Notes: a model not told the origin generated them from the letters alone. 24,813 nucleotides of DNA from an uncultured Prevotella sp. (GCA_945637645.1 CALZDK010000004.1:1-24813); one strand, 5' to 3'; shown: positions 6,374 to 15,930, counted from the stretch's first letter. A program made the numbers and translations.

Positions 6374-8134
6374 ATGGATATACCTATTTTAGCCGACATA
6401 TTAATAATTGTCTTCTTCATCATAATGATGATAGTGGCACGACAACTCTATTTGAGAAACCAACGCCTCAAAAACAAGGCACAGTTGAGCATGATGTTCA
6501 CAAGCATCACGCACGAACTGCTCACACCGCTCACCATTCTCTCTGCTTCCGTGGAACATTTAAGGGAAAAAGAACCGAAGCACAAAGTGGAGTATGACCT
6601 GATGAATCTCAACATTCAACGATCTGTGAGGCTTTTGCAACAAATACTTGAGACAAGCAAATCGAAAAACGGGCAACTGAAACTGCTCGTCTCCAATGGC
6701 GACGTGATGGAATATATAAAGGAGACGGCAAAGTGTATGGTGCCTCTCATGCAGAGAAAGGGTCTGCAGTTCAATGTCAGCTGCAAGCCTGAGAGCATGA
6801 TGGGCTGGATAGACACGGACAAGATTGACAAGATTATCTTCAACCTATTGTCCAATGCGGCTAAATACACCAACGGAACAGACGGAAAGATCAGCTTGAC
6901 GGCACGCACCAACGACTACTTTGACAAGGTGATAATAGAAGTGACGGACAACGGTTGCGGCATTCCGCTGAACAGACAGAAACACATCTTCGAAATGTTC
7001 TACGACGGTGATTACCGACGCTTCAACACCATGGGTAACGGCATTGGACTCGCGCTCACGCGCGACCTCGTATATCTGAACGGGGGAACAATATCCTATA
7101 GCAGCCAGGAAAACATCGGGACATCGTTCACCGTTACACTGCCCATTGGAAAAGAGGCTTTTGCCCCATCGCAGATTGACGAGAACCATAAGATAAACAT
7201 CAATATCCCACAGAGTGCCATCTTTGATTTTTCGATACAGGATCTTGTTGGCGAGGATACGGGGAAAAGCAAAATTGTTGACGACGACGCATACAAGATA
7301 CTACTCGTGGAAGACAACAACGAGCTGCTCTTGCTGATGAGCAAGTTGCTCGGCACAAAATATCATGTGCTTACAGCCAACAATGGAAAGAAAGCAATAG
7401 AAATAATAGAGAACAACGACCTCGACCTCATTATCTCCGACGTGATGATGCCAGAGATGGACGGTTGGGAACTGACCAATAGGGTGAAGACCAACAAGGA
7501 CTACTGCCACCTGCCAATTATTCTGCTCACGGCACGCATACAGGAGGAGGACAAGCGCAAGTCGCTGCTCATAGGTGCCGACGAATACATGGCGAAACCA
7601 TTCAAGATGGGAGAACTACAACTGAGAATTCAAAACATAATAGAGAACCGCCAGAGAATACAAAGCGACTTCAAGTCCAACTCCATTGCAGACACACAGA
7701 AGAAGTTAGAGTCAATACCGTCGCCAGACCATGAGTTGCTGAGCAAAGCAATAGATTGCGTACAAAAACATATCGACGACACGGACTACAACCGCGAATC
7801 CTTTGCCAACGACATGGGCATGAGTCCCTCGTCGCTCTACAATAAGCTGCGCTCCATTACCGGACTCAGCGTAAGCAGTTTCATACGAGACATCAGGATG
7901 AAGGAAGCTTGCCTTATTGCACATAAAGACCCAAACATCCGCATCAGCGAACTTGCATACCGCGTTGGATACAAAGACCCGAAATATTTCGCCACATCGT
8001 TCAAAAAAGACATAGGCATGCAGCCTACCGAATATCTCGAAGAGGTGAAGAAACAACTTTCAGAGGGAGTAGCAAACAGTTTATCCAATAAGCCAAATGA
8101 TTTCAAGCCATTAAAGGAACTTATAGAAGACTAA
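6374..8134 (+). CDS. Hybrid histidine kinase/response regulator with AraC output, lacking a periplasmic sensor
   Basis: A 586-residue one-protein two-component system resembling the C-terminal half of Bacteroidales HTCS regulators. Residues 5-25 form one membrane segment. The dimerisation/phosphoacceptor helix has SITHELLTPL (H47). The ATPase domain has its N box around N157 (FNLLSNAAKYT), the G1 box DNGCGIP near 192-198 and the G2 box GNGIGLAL near 221-228. The receiver is at about 308-425, with phosphoacceptor D356 (ISDVMMPEMDG) and K408 (AKPF). The AraC-type helix-turn-helix is at about 455-560 (FANDMGMSPSSLYNKL; ISELAYRVGYKDPKYFATSFKKDIG). All catalytic residues are intact, yet only 4-5 residues precede the membrane helix, so there is no ligand domain. 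It probably senses through the membrane, a partner protein or a cytoplasmic cue. Its 3' end overlaps the convergent symporter gene by 14 nt, so that gene is a positional candidate target only. Confidence 0.92.
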   Translation: MDIPILADILIIVFFIIMMIVARQLYLRNQRLKNKAQLSMMFTSITHELLTPLTILSASVEHLREKEPKHKVEYDLMNLNIQRSVRLLQQILETSKSKNGQLKLLVSNGDVMEYIKETAKCMVPLMQRKGLQFNVSCKPESMMGWIDTDKIDKIIFNLLSNAAKYTNGTDGKISLTARTNDYFDKVIIEVTDNGCGIPLNRQKHIFEMFYDGDYRRFNTMGNGIGLALTRDLVYLNGGTISYSSQENIGTSFTVTLPIGKEAFAPSQIDENHKININIPQSAIFDFSIQDLVGEDTGKSKIVDDDAYKILLVEDNNELLLLMSKLLGTKYHVLTANNGKKAIEIIENNDLDLIISDVMMPEMDGWELTNRVKTNKDYCHLPIILLTARIQEEDKRKSLLIGADEYMAKPFKMGELQLRIQNIIENRQRIQSDFKSNSIADTQKKLESIPSPDHELLSKAIDCVQKHIDDTDYNRESFANDMGMSPSSLYNKLRSITGLSVSSFIRDIRMKEACLIAHKDPNIRISELAYRVGYKDPKYFATSFKKDIGMQPTEYLEEVKKQLSEGVANSLSNKPNDFKPLKELIED

Positions 8135-9548
8135 CTTTACGTGAACCGAGCCAAAGCCCAAGGAATGTCAGGAAACCGTTGAGCATAAGAAGTTCATAGC
8201 CGAAGCTATAGTCCCATAAAGTCTGGGCAGACCGGTCGATGGCATAGCAGATACAGGGGGAGAGAACTGCAACAAAAGGCACCATGCGTCCAAAGGGCTT
8301 ACGGCGCGTGAGAAGGGCAAAGGCGAAGAGACCAAGCAGCGGACCGTAAGTGTAGGAGCACATGATGTATATGGCATCAATGACGCTCGTACTGTTTATT
8401 GCACGGAAAAGGAGTATGAATACCACAAAAAGCACAGATAATCCGAGATGTACCCTACGACGCAAGAGCTCATCGGAAGGGCGTTGGCAGATGTCAACGC
8501 AGCAACATGTGGTGAGCGAGGTCAAGGCGGAGTCGGCACTGCTAAACGATGCTGCCACGATACCGATGGTGAACAACACCACGACAAGTTGTCCAAGTTG
8601 TCCTGAGGCAGCGAACATAGGCAAGAGTTCGTCGCCCTGAGCTGGCAAGGCAACCCCTTTGACCTGTGCCAACATGACAAGAAGAACACCAAGAGCCATG
8701 AAAAGAAGATTTGCTGGCACAAAGGCGACACCGTATGTAGCCATGTCCTTCTGTGCCTCACGCAGGGTTTTGCAGGTAAGGTTCTTCTGCATCATATCCT
8801 GGTCGAGACCTGTCATCACTATCACAATGAAAATGCCACTGAGAAACTGCTTCCAGAAATACTGTGTGGAGCGAATATCATCAAACTCGAAAATGCGGCT
8901 CATAGGGTTTTCTGCCACGGCACACACCGCCTCGCCAAAGGAGAGTCCGAGTTCAGAAGCCACATTGTATATAATAAGGAGAAGGGCGGTGAAGAGACAA
9001 GTGGTCTGGAAGGTATCGGTCCAGACGAGTGTCTTAATTCCACCTCGCCGGGTGTAGAACCAAATCAAGGCAACCATTCCTACCACCGTGATGCCAAATG
9101 GAAGTCCTACTGCATCGAACACGAAACGTTGCAATATAATACACACCACATAGAAGCGCACCGCAGCTCCTGTCATCTTGGAGAGAATGAAAAACCATGC
9201 TCCTGTTTTGTAGGAGGTCTCCCCTAACCTACTGCCAAGGTAGCTGTAGATGGTGGTGAGATTGTGGCGGTAATAGACAGGCAAAAGGAAGAAAGCCACA
9301 GCAAGGTAGCCAAGAATGAATCCGAGGCAGGTTTGCAGATAAGTCATGTCTATCTTTGTCACCATACCAGGCACAGAAACAAAGGTTACTCCCGAAATGG
9401 AGGCTCCCACCATACCGAAAGCCACCATATACCATGGAGAGCGGCGATTTCCGCGGAAAAAGGTGTCGTTGTCAGAACTCTTGTTTGTAAGGCGGCTGAA
9501 TATGTATAGAGCCGCGAAGTAAATCAATATCGTTATTACTATTAGCAT
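8121..9548 (-). CDS. Sodium:solute symporter family transporter
   Basis: A 475-residue inner-membrane protein with about 13 hydrophobic segments, of the SSS family. It begins with a short outside-facing end and a first helix (VITILIYFAALYIF), then the family pattern FRGNRRSPWYMVAFGMVGASISGVTF. The later ASFSSADSALTSL segment corresponds to the sodium-site region around TM8. The substrate is not evident: sugars, sialic acid, proline and nucleosides are all transported by relatives. The ATG lies 6 nt after the mfd stop, so it is almost certainly in the mfd transcript. This pairing has no obvious functional logic. Its 3' end overlaps the hybrid kinase gene by 14 nt tail to tail. Confidence 0.9.
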   Translation of the reverse strand: MLIVITILIYFAALYIFSRLTNKSSDNDTFFRGNRRSPWYMVAFGMVGASISGVTFVSVPGMVTKIDMTYLQTCLGFILGYLAVAFFLLPVYYRHNLTTIYSYLGSRLGETSYKTGAWFFILSKMTGAAVRFYVVCIILQRFVFDAVGLPFGITVVGMVALIWFYTRRGGIKTLVWTDTFQTTCLFTALLLIIYNVASELGLSFGEAVCAVAENPMSRIFEFDDIRSTQYFWKQFLSGIFIVIVMTGLDQDMMQKNLTCKTLREAQKDMATYGVAFVPANLLFMALGVLLVMLAQVKGVALPAQGDELLPMFAASGQLGQLVVVLFTIGIVAASFSSADSALTSLTTCCCVDICQRPSDELLRRRVHLGLSVLFVVFILLFRAINSTSVIDAIYIMCSYTYGPLLGLFAFALLTRRKPFGRMVPFVAVLSPCICYAIDRSAQTLWDYSFGYELLMLNGFLTFLGLWLGSRKVSLL

Positions 9549-9554
9549 ACTTTT

Positions 9555-12500
9555 TTACACTCTTGAAGATGAAGCTTCAAATACTGGGTCTGAGGCAATG
9601 GACCTTAGTAGGGAGACGGCAGCACCAACTGTTTTCACATTGTCTATAACCATTGAACGTTTCCCATTTGCCTCGCGCAAGTTACAGCGGCGGGGATTAG
9701 TGGCTATGTAGTCGAGCAGCAATCCGAAAGTCTGGCTCTGATAGTAAGCACTCTTGGGATTAGAGACAAAGAATAGAGTCATTCGCTGCTTCTTCAGCAT
9801 TACCTTCTCGCAACCAAGACGCTTGCCATAGCGGCGTAGCGGAACAACTTGCATCAGTTCCTCGCCCACTGCAGGAATCTCTCCAAAGCGGTCGATGAGC
9901 CGGCTACGATAGCGCGCGAGCTCATCATCATCTTTCAGGCTGTCGAGTTCCCTATAGAGTAACATCCTCTCGCTGTCGCTCGGCACATACTGGTCGGGGA
10001 AATACATCTCAATGTCGCTCTCCAAGGCACAGTCGTCCACAAAGTAGTCGCCAGTGAGGGTATTGGAGGCAGCCTCCTCTTTGTAAAGGTCGGAAAACTC
10101 GTCGTTTTTCAGTTCGGTTACAGCCTGATTAAGAATCTTCTGATAGGTCTCGTAACCAAGGTCGGCAATGAATCCGCTTTGCTCAGCTCCCAAGAGGTTG
10201 CCCGCTCCACGGATATCAAGATCCTGCATTGCAATATTTATTCCGCTACCAAGGTCGCTGAAGTTCTCCAACGCTTCCAGACGGCGACGCGACTCTTGAT
10301 TGAGCGCCGAGAGTGGTGGTGCGAGCAGGTAGCAGAAAGCCTTCCTGTTTCCTCGTCCCACACGCCCACGCATCTGATGGAGATCGCTGAGCCCGAAATT
10401 TTGCGCTCCATTGATAATAATGGTGTTGGCATTAGGTATGTCAATACCGTTCTCCACAATTGTTGTAGAGAGCAGCACGTCATAGTCGTAGTTTGCGAAT
10501 CCGAGAATGATATTTTCCAGTTCCTCCGGCTTCATTTGTCCGTGACCTATGGCGATACGTACGTCAGGGACATATTTCTTTATCATATCTGCTATGCGTG
10601 GAAGGTCGCTGATGCGGTTGTTGACGAAATAGACCTGACCGTTGCGGCTCATCTCGAAGTTCACCGCATCGGTGATTATCTCAGGCCCAAAGGTGTGTAT
10701 CTCTGTCTGTATCGGATATCGGTTTGGTGGTGGCGTCTGAATTACACTCATGTCCCTTGCTCCCACGAGCGAGAACTGCAGAGTTCTCGGAATGGGCGTT
10801 GCTGACATGGTGAGCGTATCGACATTGGTCTTCATCTGTCGCAGTTTTTCCTTGGTGGAGACTCCGAATTTTTGTTCCTCGTCTATTATCAAGAGTCCCA
10901 AATCCTTAAACTTCACCTGCTTTCCTATAAGTTTGTGTGTACCTATGAGGATGTCTATCTTTCCTTCTGCCAAGTCGCGCAGCACCTCATTGGTCTGCTT
11001 GGTGGTTTTTGCCCTCGTCAGATAATCAACCCTTACAGGAAGGTCTTTAAGTCGTTTTGAAAATGTCTGGAAATGCTGATAGGCAAGTACCGTCGTCGGC
11101 ACGAGGACAGCCACCTGCTTTGAGTCGCAAGCAGCCTTGAAAGCAGCACGCACCGCCACCTCAGTCTTTCCAAAGCCAACATCGCCACAAACAAGCCTGT
11201 CCATTGGTTTCTGGCTCTCCATGTCTGCCTTCACGTCGTTGGTAGCCTTTAGTTGGTCGGGGGTGTCCTCATATAGGAAGCTCGCCTCTAACTCGTGCTG
11301 GAGGAAAGAGTCGTGACTGAAAGCGAAACCTTTCTCATGGCGTCGTCGAGAATATAGTTTTATCAAGTCGCGGGCGATGTCCTTTATTTTCTTTTTGGTG
11401 CGCTCCTTCAGCCGCTCCCACTGTCCTGTGCCAAGTGTGCTTAGGCGTGGAGCCTCGCCATTGTCTTGCGCCTTGTATTTCGACACTTTGTATAAAGAGT
11501 GTATCGACACATAAATTGAGTCGCCGTGCTGATACTGTATCTTTATCATCTCCTGATAACTGTCGCCCTGCGGCATCCTTACCAGTCCTCCAAACTTGCC
11601 TATTCCGTGGTCAACATGCACCACATAGTCGCCCACCTCGAACTGTCGGATTTCCTTCAGAGTCAGTGCCACCTTTCCTCCCCTCGCTTTGTCAGATCGG
11701 AGGTTATACTTGTGGAAACGATCGAATATCTGGTGATCGGTAAAGAGACAAACCTTCAGGTCGTTGTCGGCGAATCCCTCGTGGAGGGTGAAGCCACCGA
11801 GGCCTTCTGAACCTTCTTTTCCGTTAGTTGATGATATCTTGCGGTTTACAAACTGAAGTTTGAGAGACACACCATTAGTTCCTTCGATGCTTTTGGGTGT
11901 CAAGATTTCCTTTAGTCGCTCCTGCTGTTTCTGACTGTCGGCAAGAATGTATATCGCGTAGCCACGCATCTGAAAGTCTTCGAGAGTCTGCCTTATCAGG
12001 TCAAAATTCTTATGAAACAATGGTTGTGGAGAGACTCTGAAATGTATTATGGCCTCTGATGTGCGAACTGGACGATGTCCGAACTCCACAGTGCGGAAGT
12101 CGAGCAGCCTATGTTTGAATGCCTCACCTCCAACCAGTTGGCTATCACGGTTCATCTGTCTCATTATCTCGCTCCGTTCCATCTCCGTGGAACTCTCCAG
12201 TTTCTCAGTCACTGCCTGCGACGAAAATCCCTCGTCGTAGATTCGCGTCACCGTATCACAAACATATTGCAAGTCGCGCATGGCAACTATTGAGTCCTCT
12301 GGCAAGAAATCAAGAACCGGTACTTTTCCTGCCTCTCCCGCAGAAAGTTCCGGCACTATCTCCACATGCTCACGCTTGTCGCGCGAGAGCTGCGTCTCAA
12401 CCTCGAAAGTGCGTATAGAGTCTATGTCGTCGCCGAAGAAGTCGATGCGGAACGGATATTCCGAAGAGTAGGAGAAAACGTCGAGTATGCTTCCCCTGCG

Positions 12501-13055
12501 TGCAAACTGCCCCGGCTCATAGACATAGTCAACCTCGTTAAAGCCATACTCCCTCAAGGTTCTAACCACTTCTGTAGGGTCTATTGTCTCGCCGTTATTA
12601 AGCGAAAGTGTCCTGTCGTCGAGCTTCTCTCGTGAGACCACAAGTTCTGCCACCGCATCTGGATAGGAAACGATGTAAAGGAGTCGCTTAGTCTCGCTAT
12701 TCGACGATTTCGCATGTAACGAGGCAAGAGTTTCCGTGCGAAGTATCTCGCTTGCCGCGTCACGCTGGCCGTACTTTACGGCACGTTTATAGGACGAGGG
12801 GAAGAAAAGCACTCGTCCCTCTCCCAACACCTGTGTTAGGTCGTGATAAAAATAACCTGCCTCGTCGGCATCGTTGAGTATAAAAAGTATTGTGGCGGGA
12901 GCCTTGTCTTCAAGTGCCGCAAAAGCCAGAGGGGCAGATGAGGCCAACAGTCCGTCGAGGAAAATGTTCCTTATACGGACATTCCCCACCGCCTTTGCCA
13001 GTGCCGCCACCTTTGGCGACTTAGCACAGAGTTGTTGTAGTTCTTGTATCGTCAT
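9555..13055 (-). CDS. mfd: Transcription-repair coupling factor
   Basis: A 1166-residue ATP-driven DNA translocase that removes RNA polymerase stalled at lesions and recruits UvrA. It has the N-terminal UvrB-like region (YVYEPGQFARRGSILDVF) and the RNA-polymerase-interacting domain (VGDYVVHVDHGIGKFGGL). The RecG-like helicase core has Walker A GDVGFGKTE near residue 625 and the DEEQ box (IIDEEQKFG) near 725. Motif VI (QMRGRVGRG) and the C-terminal TRCF domain follow. Length is typical. The ATG at 13055 was chosen over a GTG at 13133 because the family starts near there and because a full promoter lies at 13073-13104, inside the longer version. It is followed after 6 nt by the symporter gene. 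Confidence 0.97.
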   Translation of the reverse strand: MTIQELQQLCAKSPKVAALAKAVGNVRIRNIFLDGLLASSAPLAFAALEDKAPATILFILNDADEAGYFYHDLTQVLGEGRVLFFPSSYKRAVKYGQRDAASEILRTETLASLHAKSSNSETKRLLYIVSYPDAVAELVVSREKLDDRTLSLNNGETIDPTEVVRTLREYGFNEVDYVYEPGQFARRGSILDVFSYSSEYPFRIDFFGDDIDSIRTFEVETQLSRDKREHVEIVPELSAGEAGKVPVLDFLPEDSIVAMRDLQYVCDTVTRIYDEGFSSQAVTEKLESSTEMERSEIMRQMNRDSQLVGGEAFKHRLLDFRTVEFGHRPVRTSEAIIHFRVSPQPLFHKNFDLIRQTLEDFQMRGYAIYILADSQKQQERLKEILTPKSIEGTNGVSLKLQFVNRKISSTNGKEGSEGLGGFTLHEGFADNDLKVCLFTDHQIFDRFHKYNLRSDKARGGKVALTLKEIRQFEVGDYVVHVDHGIGKFGGLVRMPQGDSYQEMIKIQYQHGDSIYVSIHSLYKVSKYKAQDNGEAPRLSTLGTGQWERLKERTKKKIKDIARDLIKLYSRRRHEKGFAFSHDSFLQHELEASFLYEDTPDQLKATNDVKADMESQKPMDRLVCGDVGFGKTEVAVRAAFKAACDSKQVAVLVPTTVLAYQHFQTFSKRLKDLPVRVDYLTRAKTTKQTNEVLRDLAEGKIDILIGTHKLIGKQVKFKDLGLLIIDEEQKFGVSTKEKLRQMKTNVDTLTMSATPIPRTLQFSLVGARDMSVIQTPPPNRYPIQTEIHTFGPEIITDAVNFEMSRNGQVYFVNNRISDLPRIADMIKKYVPDVRIAIGHGQMKPEELENIILGFANYDYDVLLSTTIVENGIDIPNANTIIINGAQNFGLSDLHQMRGRVGRGNRKAFCYLLAPPLSALNQESRRRLEALENFSDLGSGINIAMQDLDIRGAGNLLGAEQSGFIADLGYETYQKILNQAVTELKNDEFSDLYKEEAASNTLTGDYFVDDCALESDIEMYFPDQYVPSDSERMLLYRELDSLKDDDELARYRSRLIDRFGEIPAVGEELMQVVPLRRYGKRLGCEKVMLKKQRMTLFFVSNPKSAYYQSQTFGLLLDYIATNPRRCNLREANGKRSMVIDNVKTVGAAVSLLRSIASDPVFEASSSRV

Positions 13056-13072
13056 TGCTGTAAAAACGACTG

Positions 13073-13104
13073 CAAAATTACTTATAAATGGCGAAATAAA
13101 CAAA
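13073..13104 (-). promoter_or_regulatory. Promoter of mfd
   Basis: The minus strand has TTTG (13101-13104), a 20-nt spacer and TAatTTTG (13073-13080), a full consensus. The predicted leader before the ATG at 13055 is only about 12 nt, which excludes the upstream GTG. Confidence 0.75.
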
Positions 13105-13120
13105 AAAAACTCTATTTTAT

Positions 13121-13151
13121 TTTGATATTCCACCTTTCTTAATTACTTTTG
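13121..13151 (+). promoter_or_regulatory. Promoter of the GT2 glycosyltransferase gene
   Basis: TTTG (13121-13124) and TActTTTG (13144-13151) are 19 nt apart. The start is predicted near 13157, 16 nt before the ATG at 13173. It is divergent from the mfd promoter. Confidence 0.72.
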
Positions 13152-13172
13152 CAGTATAAAAAAAGAATAATC

Positions 13173-13919
13173 ATGGCACACGAAAGCGACAGCATTGTAA
13201 TCATTCCAACATACAATGAAAAAGAGAACATAGAGAACATTGTCAGAGCGGTGTTCGACTTGGAGAAATGTTTCCATATCCTCATCATCGACGACGGCTC
13301 GCCAGACGGAACGGCAGCCATCGTAAAGCGACTTATTGCCGACGAGTTTGCCGACAGGCTTTTCATTGTGGAACGCACTGGAAAGCAAGGGCTGGGCACG
13401 GCATATATCAGAGGTTTCCGCTGGGCACTGGAGCACGACTACCAATATATATTCGAGATGGACGCCGACTTTAGCCATGACCCGGCAGACCTGCCACGAC
13501 TCTACTCCGCATGCCACGACGAGGGCTACGACCTCGCCATTGGCTCGCGCTACGTGTCGGGAGTGAACGTGGTGAACTGGCCCATTGGACGCGTACTGAT
13601 GAGCTACTTCGCATCAAAATATGTCCGCTTGGTCACAGGTTTCAAGGTTCACGACACCACAGCTGGTTTTAAGTGCTATCGTCGCCATGTTCTTGAGACC
13701 ATTGAATTGGACAAGATAAGATTCAAGGGATACGCCTTCCAGATAGAGATGAAATACACTGCTTACAAGATAGGCTTCCGCATTAAAGAGGTTTCGGTCA
13801 TCTTTGTCAATCGACGCGAAGGTGTTAGCAAGATGAGCGGAGGTATATTCGGTGAAGCTTTCTTCGGGGTGATGCGACTCCGTTGGGATGGACTCACGAG
13901 AAAATATCCCAAACCCTAA
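13173..13919 (+). CDS. Polyprenol-phosphate mannosyltransferase-like GT2 glycosyltransferase
   Basis: A 248-residue family 2 glycosyltransferase resembling dolichol/polyprenol-phosphate mannose synthases, which move a sugar from a nucleotide sugar to a lipid phosphate at the cytoplasmic membrane face. Visible motifs are IPTYNEKENI, DDGSPDGT (nucleotide binding), the metal-binding EMDADFSHDP and AIGSRYVSG. RRHVLETI and FQIEMKYTAYKIGFRIKEV follow in the second half, with VFVNRREGVSKMSGG-like acceptor-side residues near the end. No C-terminal membrane helices are present, so it is the soluble Dpm1-like type. The ATG at 13173 was chosen because the TTG at 13149 overlaps the -7 box. Mannose is inferred from family resemblance; glucose- or GlcNAc-transferring relatives exist. 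A single-gene unit that ends at a two-way terminator. Confidence 0.9.
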   Translation: MAHESDSIVIIPTYNEKENIENIVRAVFDLEKCFHILIIDDGSPDGTAAIVKRLIADEFADRLFIVERTGKQGLGTAYIRGFRWALEHDYQYIFEMDADFSHDPADLPRLYSACHDEGYDLAIGSRYVSGVNVVNWPIGRVLMSYFASKYVRLVTGFKVHDTTAGFKCYRRHVLETIELDKIRFKGYAFQIEMKYTAYKIGFRIKEVSVIFVNRREGVSKMSGGIFGEAFFGVMRLRWDGLTRKYPKP

Positions 13920-13963
13920 TTTCCAAAGAGAACAACTAATAGTCACAAAAACGAATACTGAAA

Positions 13964-14002
13964 AAGGACCTCTCCTGACACATTGTCCATGGAGAGGTCC
14001 TT
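13964..14002. terminator. Two-way terminator between GT2 and rny
   Basis: A 12-bp perfect stem (13964-13975 with 13991-14002) rich in G and C encloses a smaller GACA/TGTC stem. A runs lie to the left; the right side is moderately T-rich. It sits between convergent genes. Confidence 0.8.
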
Positions 14003-14034
14003 GCTATTTGTGATAAAAATGGGGAATGATATTT

Positions 14035-15570
14035 CTATTTTGCGTAGGCTACACTTCGTGTCTCGCGGATAACAGTAATCTTCACCTGACCAGGATAGGT
14101 CATCTCGTTCTGAATCTTGTTTGCTATCTCGCCTGACAGTGCCTCTGTCTCGTTGTCGTCCATCTTGTCGGCACCAACGATAACACGAAGTTCGCGTCCT
14201 GCCTGAATAGCGTAAGTCTTTGTAACACCGGGATAGCTCATGGCTATTGCCTCAAGGTCGTTGAGACGTTTGATATAAGCCTCCACAATCTCGCGGCGGG
14301 CACCTGGTCGGGCACCACTGATGGCGTCGCAGACCTGTACTATAGGAGCAAGGAGAGTGTTCATCTCACACTCGTCGTGGTGAGAGGCTATGGCGTTGCA
14401 GATGTCTGGCTTCTCCTTATATTTCTCTGCAATCTTTGCACCGTAGAGTGCGTGTGGCAACTCGCTCTCCTCGTCGGGCACTTTGCCGATGTCGTGAAGC
14501 AGTCCTGCACGTTTAGCCTTCTTAGGATTAAGTCCAAGCTCAGATGCCATAACTGCGCAAAGGTTGGCTGTCTCACGAGCATGCTGAAGGAGATTCTGAC
14601 CGTATGAACTACGATACTTCATTTTTCCGACAATTCGTATGAGTTCAGGATGCAGGCCATGAATACCAAGGTCTATCGCGGTACGCTTACCTGTCTCTAT
14701 CACCTCATTCTCAAGTTGTTTCTTGACTTTCTGTACCACTTCCTCAATGCGTGCGGGATGGATACGTCCGTCGGTAACGAGTTGGTGGAGTGCAAGGCGG
14801 CACACCTCACGGCGTATTGGGTCGAAAGCACTGATAACGATAGCCTCTGGAGTGTCGTCGACAACAATCTCCACTCCTGTCGCTGCCTCAAGGGCACGGA
14901 TGTTTCGACCTTCACGACCGATTATTCGGCCTTTCACCTCATCGTTATCTATATGGAACACACTCACGCTGTTTTCAATAGCCGTTTCCGTTGCAACTCG
15001 CTGTATTGTCTGAATGACAATCTTACGTGCTTGGGCATTAGCATTTAGCTTAGCCTCGTCCATTATCTCGTTGATGTAGCTCTGTGCGTCTGTCTTCGCC
15101 TCGTCCTTCATAGCCTCAACGAGACGCTGTTTTGCCTCTTCTGCACTGAGTCCAGAAAGTTCCTCAAGTTTCTCACGCTCCTGCAGCTGCATTTTCTCCA
15201 GTTCCTCGTTCTTGATTGCGAGCATCTTCTTCTCGTTATCGATACGTGTCTGGTAGTTGTCGAGTTCGTTCTTCCTCCGTCCAAGTTCCTCTTGCCTTTG
15301 GTTGAGCGAAAGCTCACGCTGCTTCAGTTTGTTCTCGCTTTGCTGGATATGCTGATTGCGAACCTGCACCTCCTTTTCCAGCTCACTTTTCTTGTTCAGG
15401 AACTTTTCCTTCACCTCAAGGAGTTTCTTCTCCTTGATAACTTCCGCCTCTTTCTCTACAGTGGACATCATCTCGTTGTACTTGCCTTTCAGTACATATC
15501 GGAAGAAAAGATATCCACCAACGCCACCCACTACGAGTGCCACTGCGGCTATAATAATCGTCAATATCAT
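14035..15570 (-). CDS. rny: Ribonuclease Y
   Basis: A 511-residue membrane-anchored endoribonuclease that starts mRNA decay. An N-terminal transmembrane helix (ILTIIIAAVALVVGGVGGYLFF) is followed by a long coiled coil (about residues 30-180, rich in Glu, Lys, Gln). Then comes a KH RNA-binding domain with GRIIGREGRNIRALE. The HD domain carries the metal-binding histidines (QHARETANL; LLHDIGK; ASHHDE). A C-terminal domain with ITVIRETRSVAYAK ends the protein. The ATG at 15570 was chosen because it places the membrane helix at the N-terminus; an upstream ATG at 15624 would add 18 residues overlapping zapA. It is the last gene of an operon with the coiled-coil protein and ZapA, 40 nt after zapA. 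Confidence 0.97.
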   Translation of the reverse strand: MILTIIIAAVALVVGGVGGYLFFRYVLKGKYNEMMSTVEKEAEVIKEKKLLEVKEKFLNKKSELEKEVQVRNQHIQQSENKLKQRELSLNQRQEELGRRKNELDNYQTRIDNEKKMLAIKNEELEKMQLQEREKLEELSGLSAEEAKQRLVEAMKDEAKTDAQSYINEIMDEAKLNANAQARKIVIQTIQRVATETAIENSVSVFHIDNDEVKGRIIGREGRNIRALEAATGVEIVVDDTPEAIVISAFDPIRREVCRLALHQLVTDGRIHPARIEEVVQKVKKQLENEVIETGKRTAIDLGIHGLHPELIRIVGKMKYRSSYGQNLLQHARETANLCAVMASELGLNPKKAKRAGLLHDIGKVPDEESELPHALYGAKIAEKYKEKPDICNAIASHHDECEMNTLLAPIVQVCDAISGARPGARREIVEAYIKRLNDLEAIAMSYPGVTKTYAIQAGRELRVIVGADKMDDNETEALSGEIANKIQNEMTYPGQVKITVIRETRSVAYAK

Positions 15571-15610
15571 AAAAATAGTTTTTAATAATAATAATGTTAA
15601 TATTTCATGC

Positions 15611-15913
15611 CTATTTCCCATCAAGAGCCTTGTCTATCTCAGACATAAGGCGGTTGAGGGAGTTCTCTATTGGCTTGACATCATTTTTCTCCACCTCCAT
15701 CTCGTAGAGCAAGGCAATGTCAATAAGTGTCATCAAGGCGATGGTATGATCGCTCTTGTGCCCCTTGAAAGTTTCGGCGTAACGATTGTAGCGCTCGGTG
15801 ATGAACTTCGCTGCCTTACGGTAAAGCGGCTCGTCCTCCGGGCGCACTGCGATGTCAAAATCCTGGTCATAGACATGGATTCTTATATGTTGTTTGGTTT
15901 CGTCCTGTGCCAT
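15611..15913 (-). CDS. zapA: Cell division protein ZapA
   Basis: A 100-residue FtsZ-ring-associated protein that bundles FtsZ protofilaments at midcell. The N-terminal HIRIHVYDQDFDIAVRPEDEPLYRKAAKFI matches the ZapA globular domain, and the rest (residues 55-98) is a helix that would form the antiparallel coiled coil. The ATG at 15913 was preferred over an upstream ATG at 15958, which overlaps the preceding gene and adds residues unlike the family. It lies 17 nt after the coiled-coil gene and 40 nt before rny. Confidence 0.9.
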   Translation of the reverse strand: MAQDETKQHIRIHVYDQDFDIAVRPEDEPLYRKAAKFITERYNRYAETFKGHKSDHTIALMTLIDIALLYEMEVEKNDVKPIENSLNRLMSEIDKALDGK

Positions 15914-15930
15914 TACATTGCTGTCTTTTT

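Noticed and set aside
10179..10805. Long plus-strand open frame inside mfd
   Set aside because: It is antisense to strongly conserved helicase motifs and has no recognisable domain, so it is a shadow of mfd coding bias.
13056..13133. N-terminal extension of mfd to the GTG at 13133
   Set aside because: The extension overlaps both boxes of a full promoter (13073-13104), encodes a hydrophobic stretch unlike the family, and mfd aligns from the ATG at 13055.
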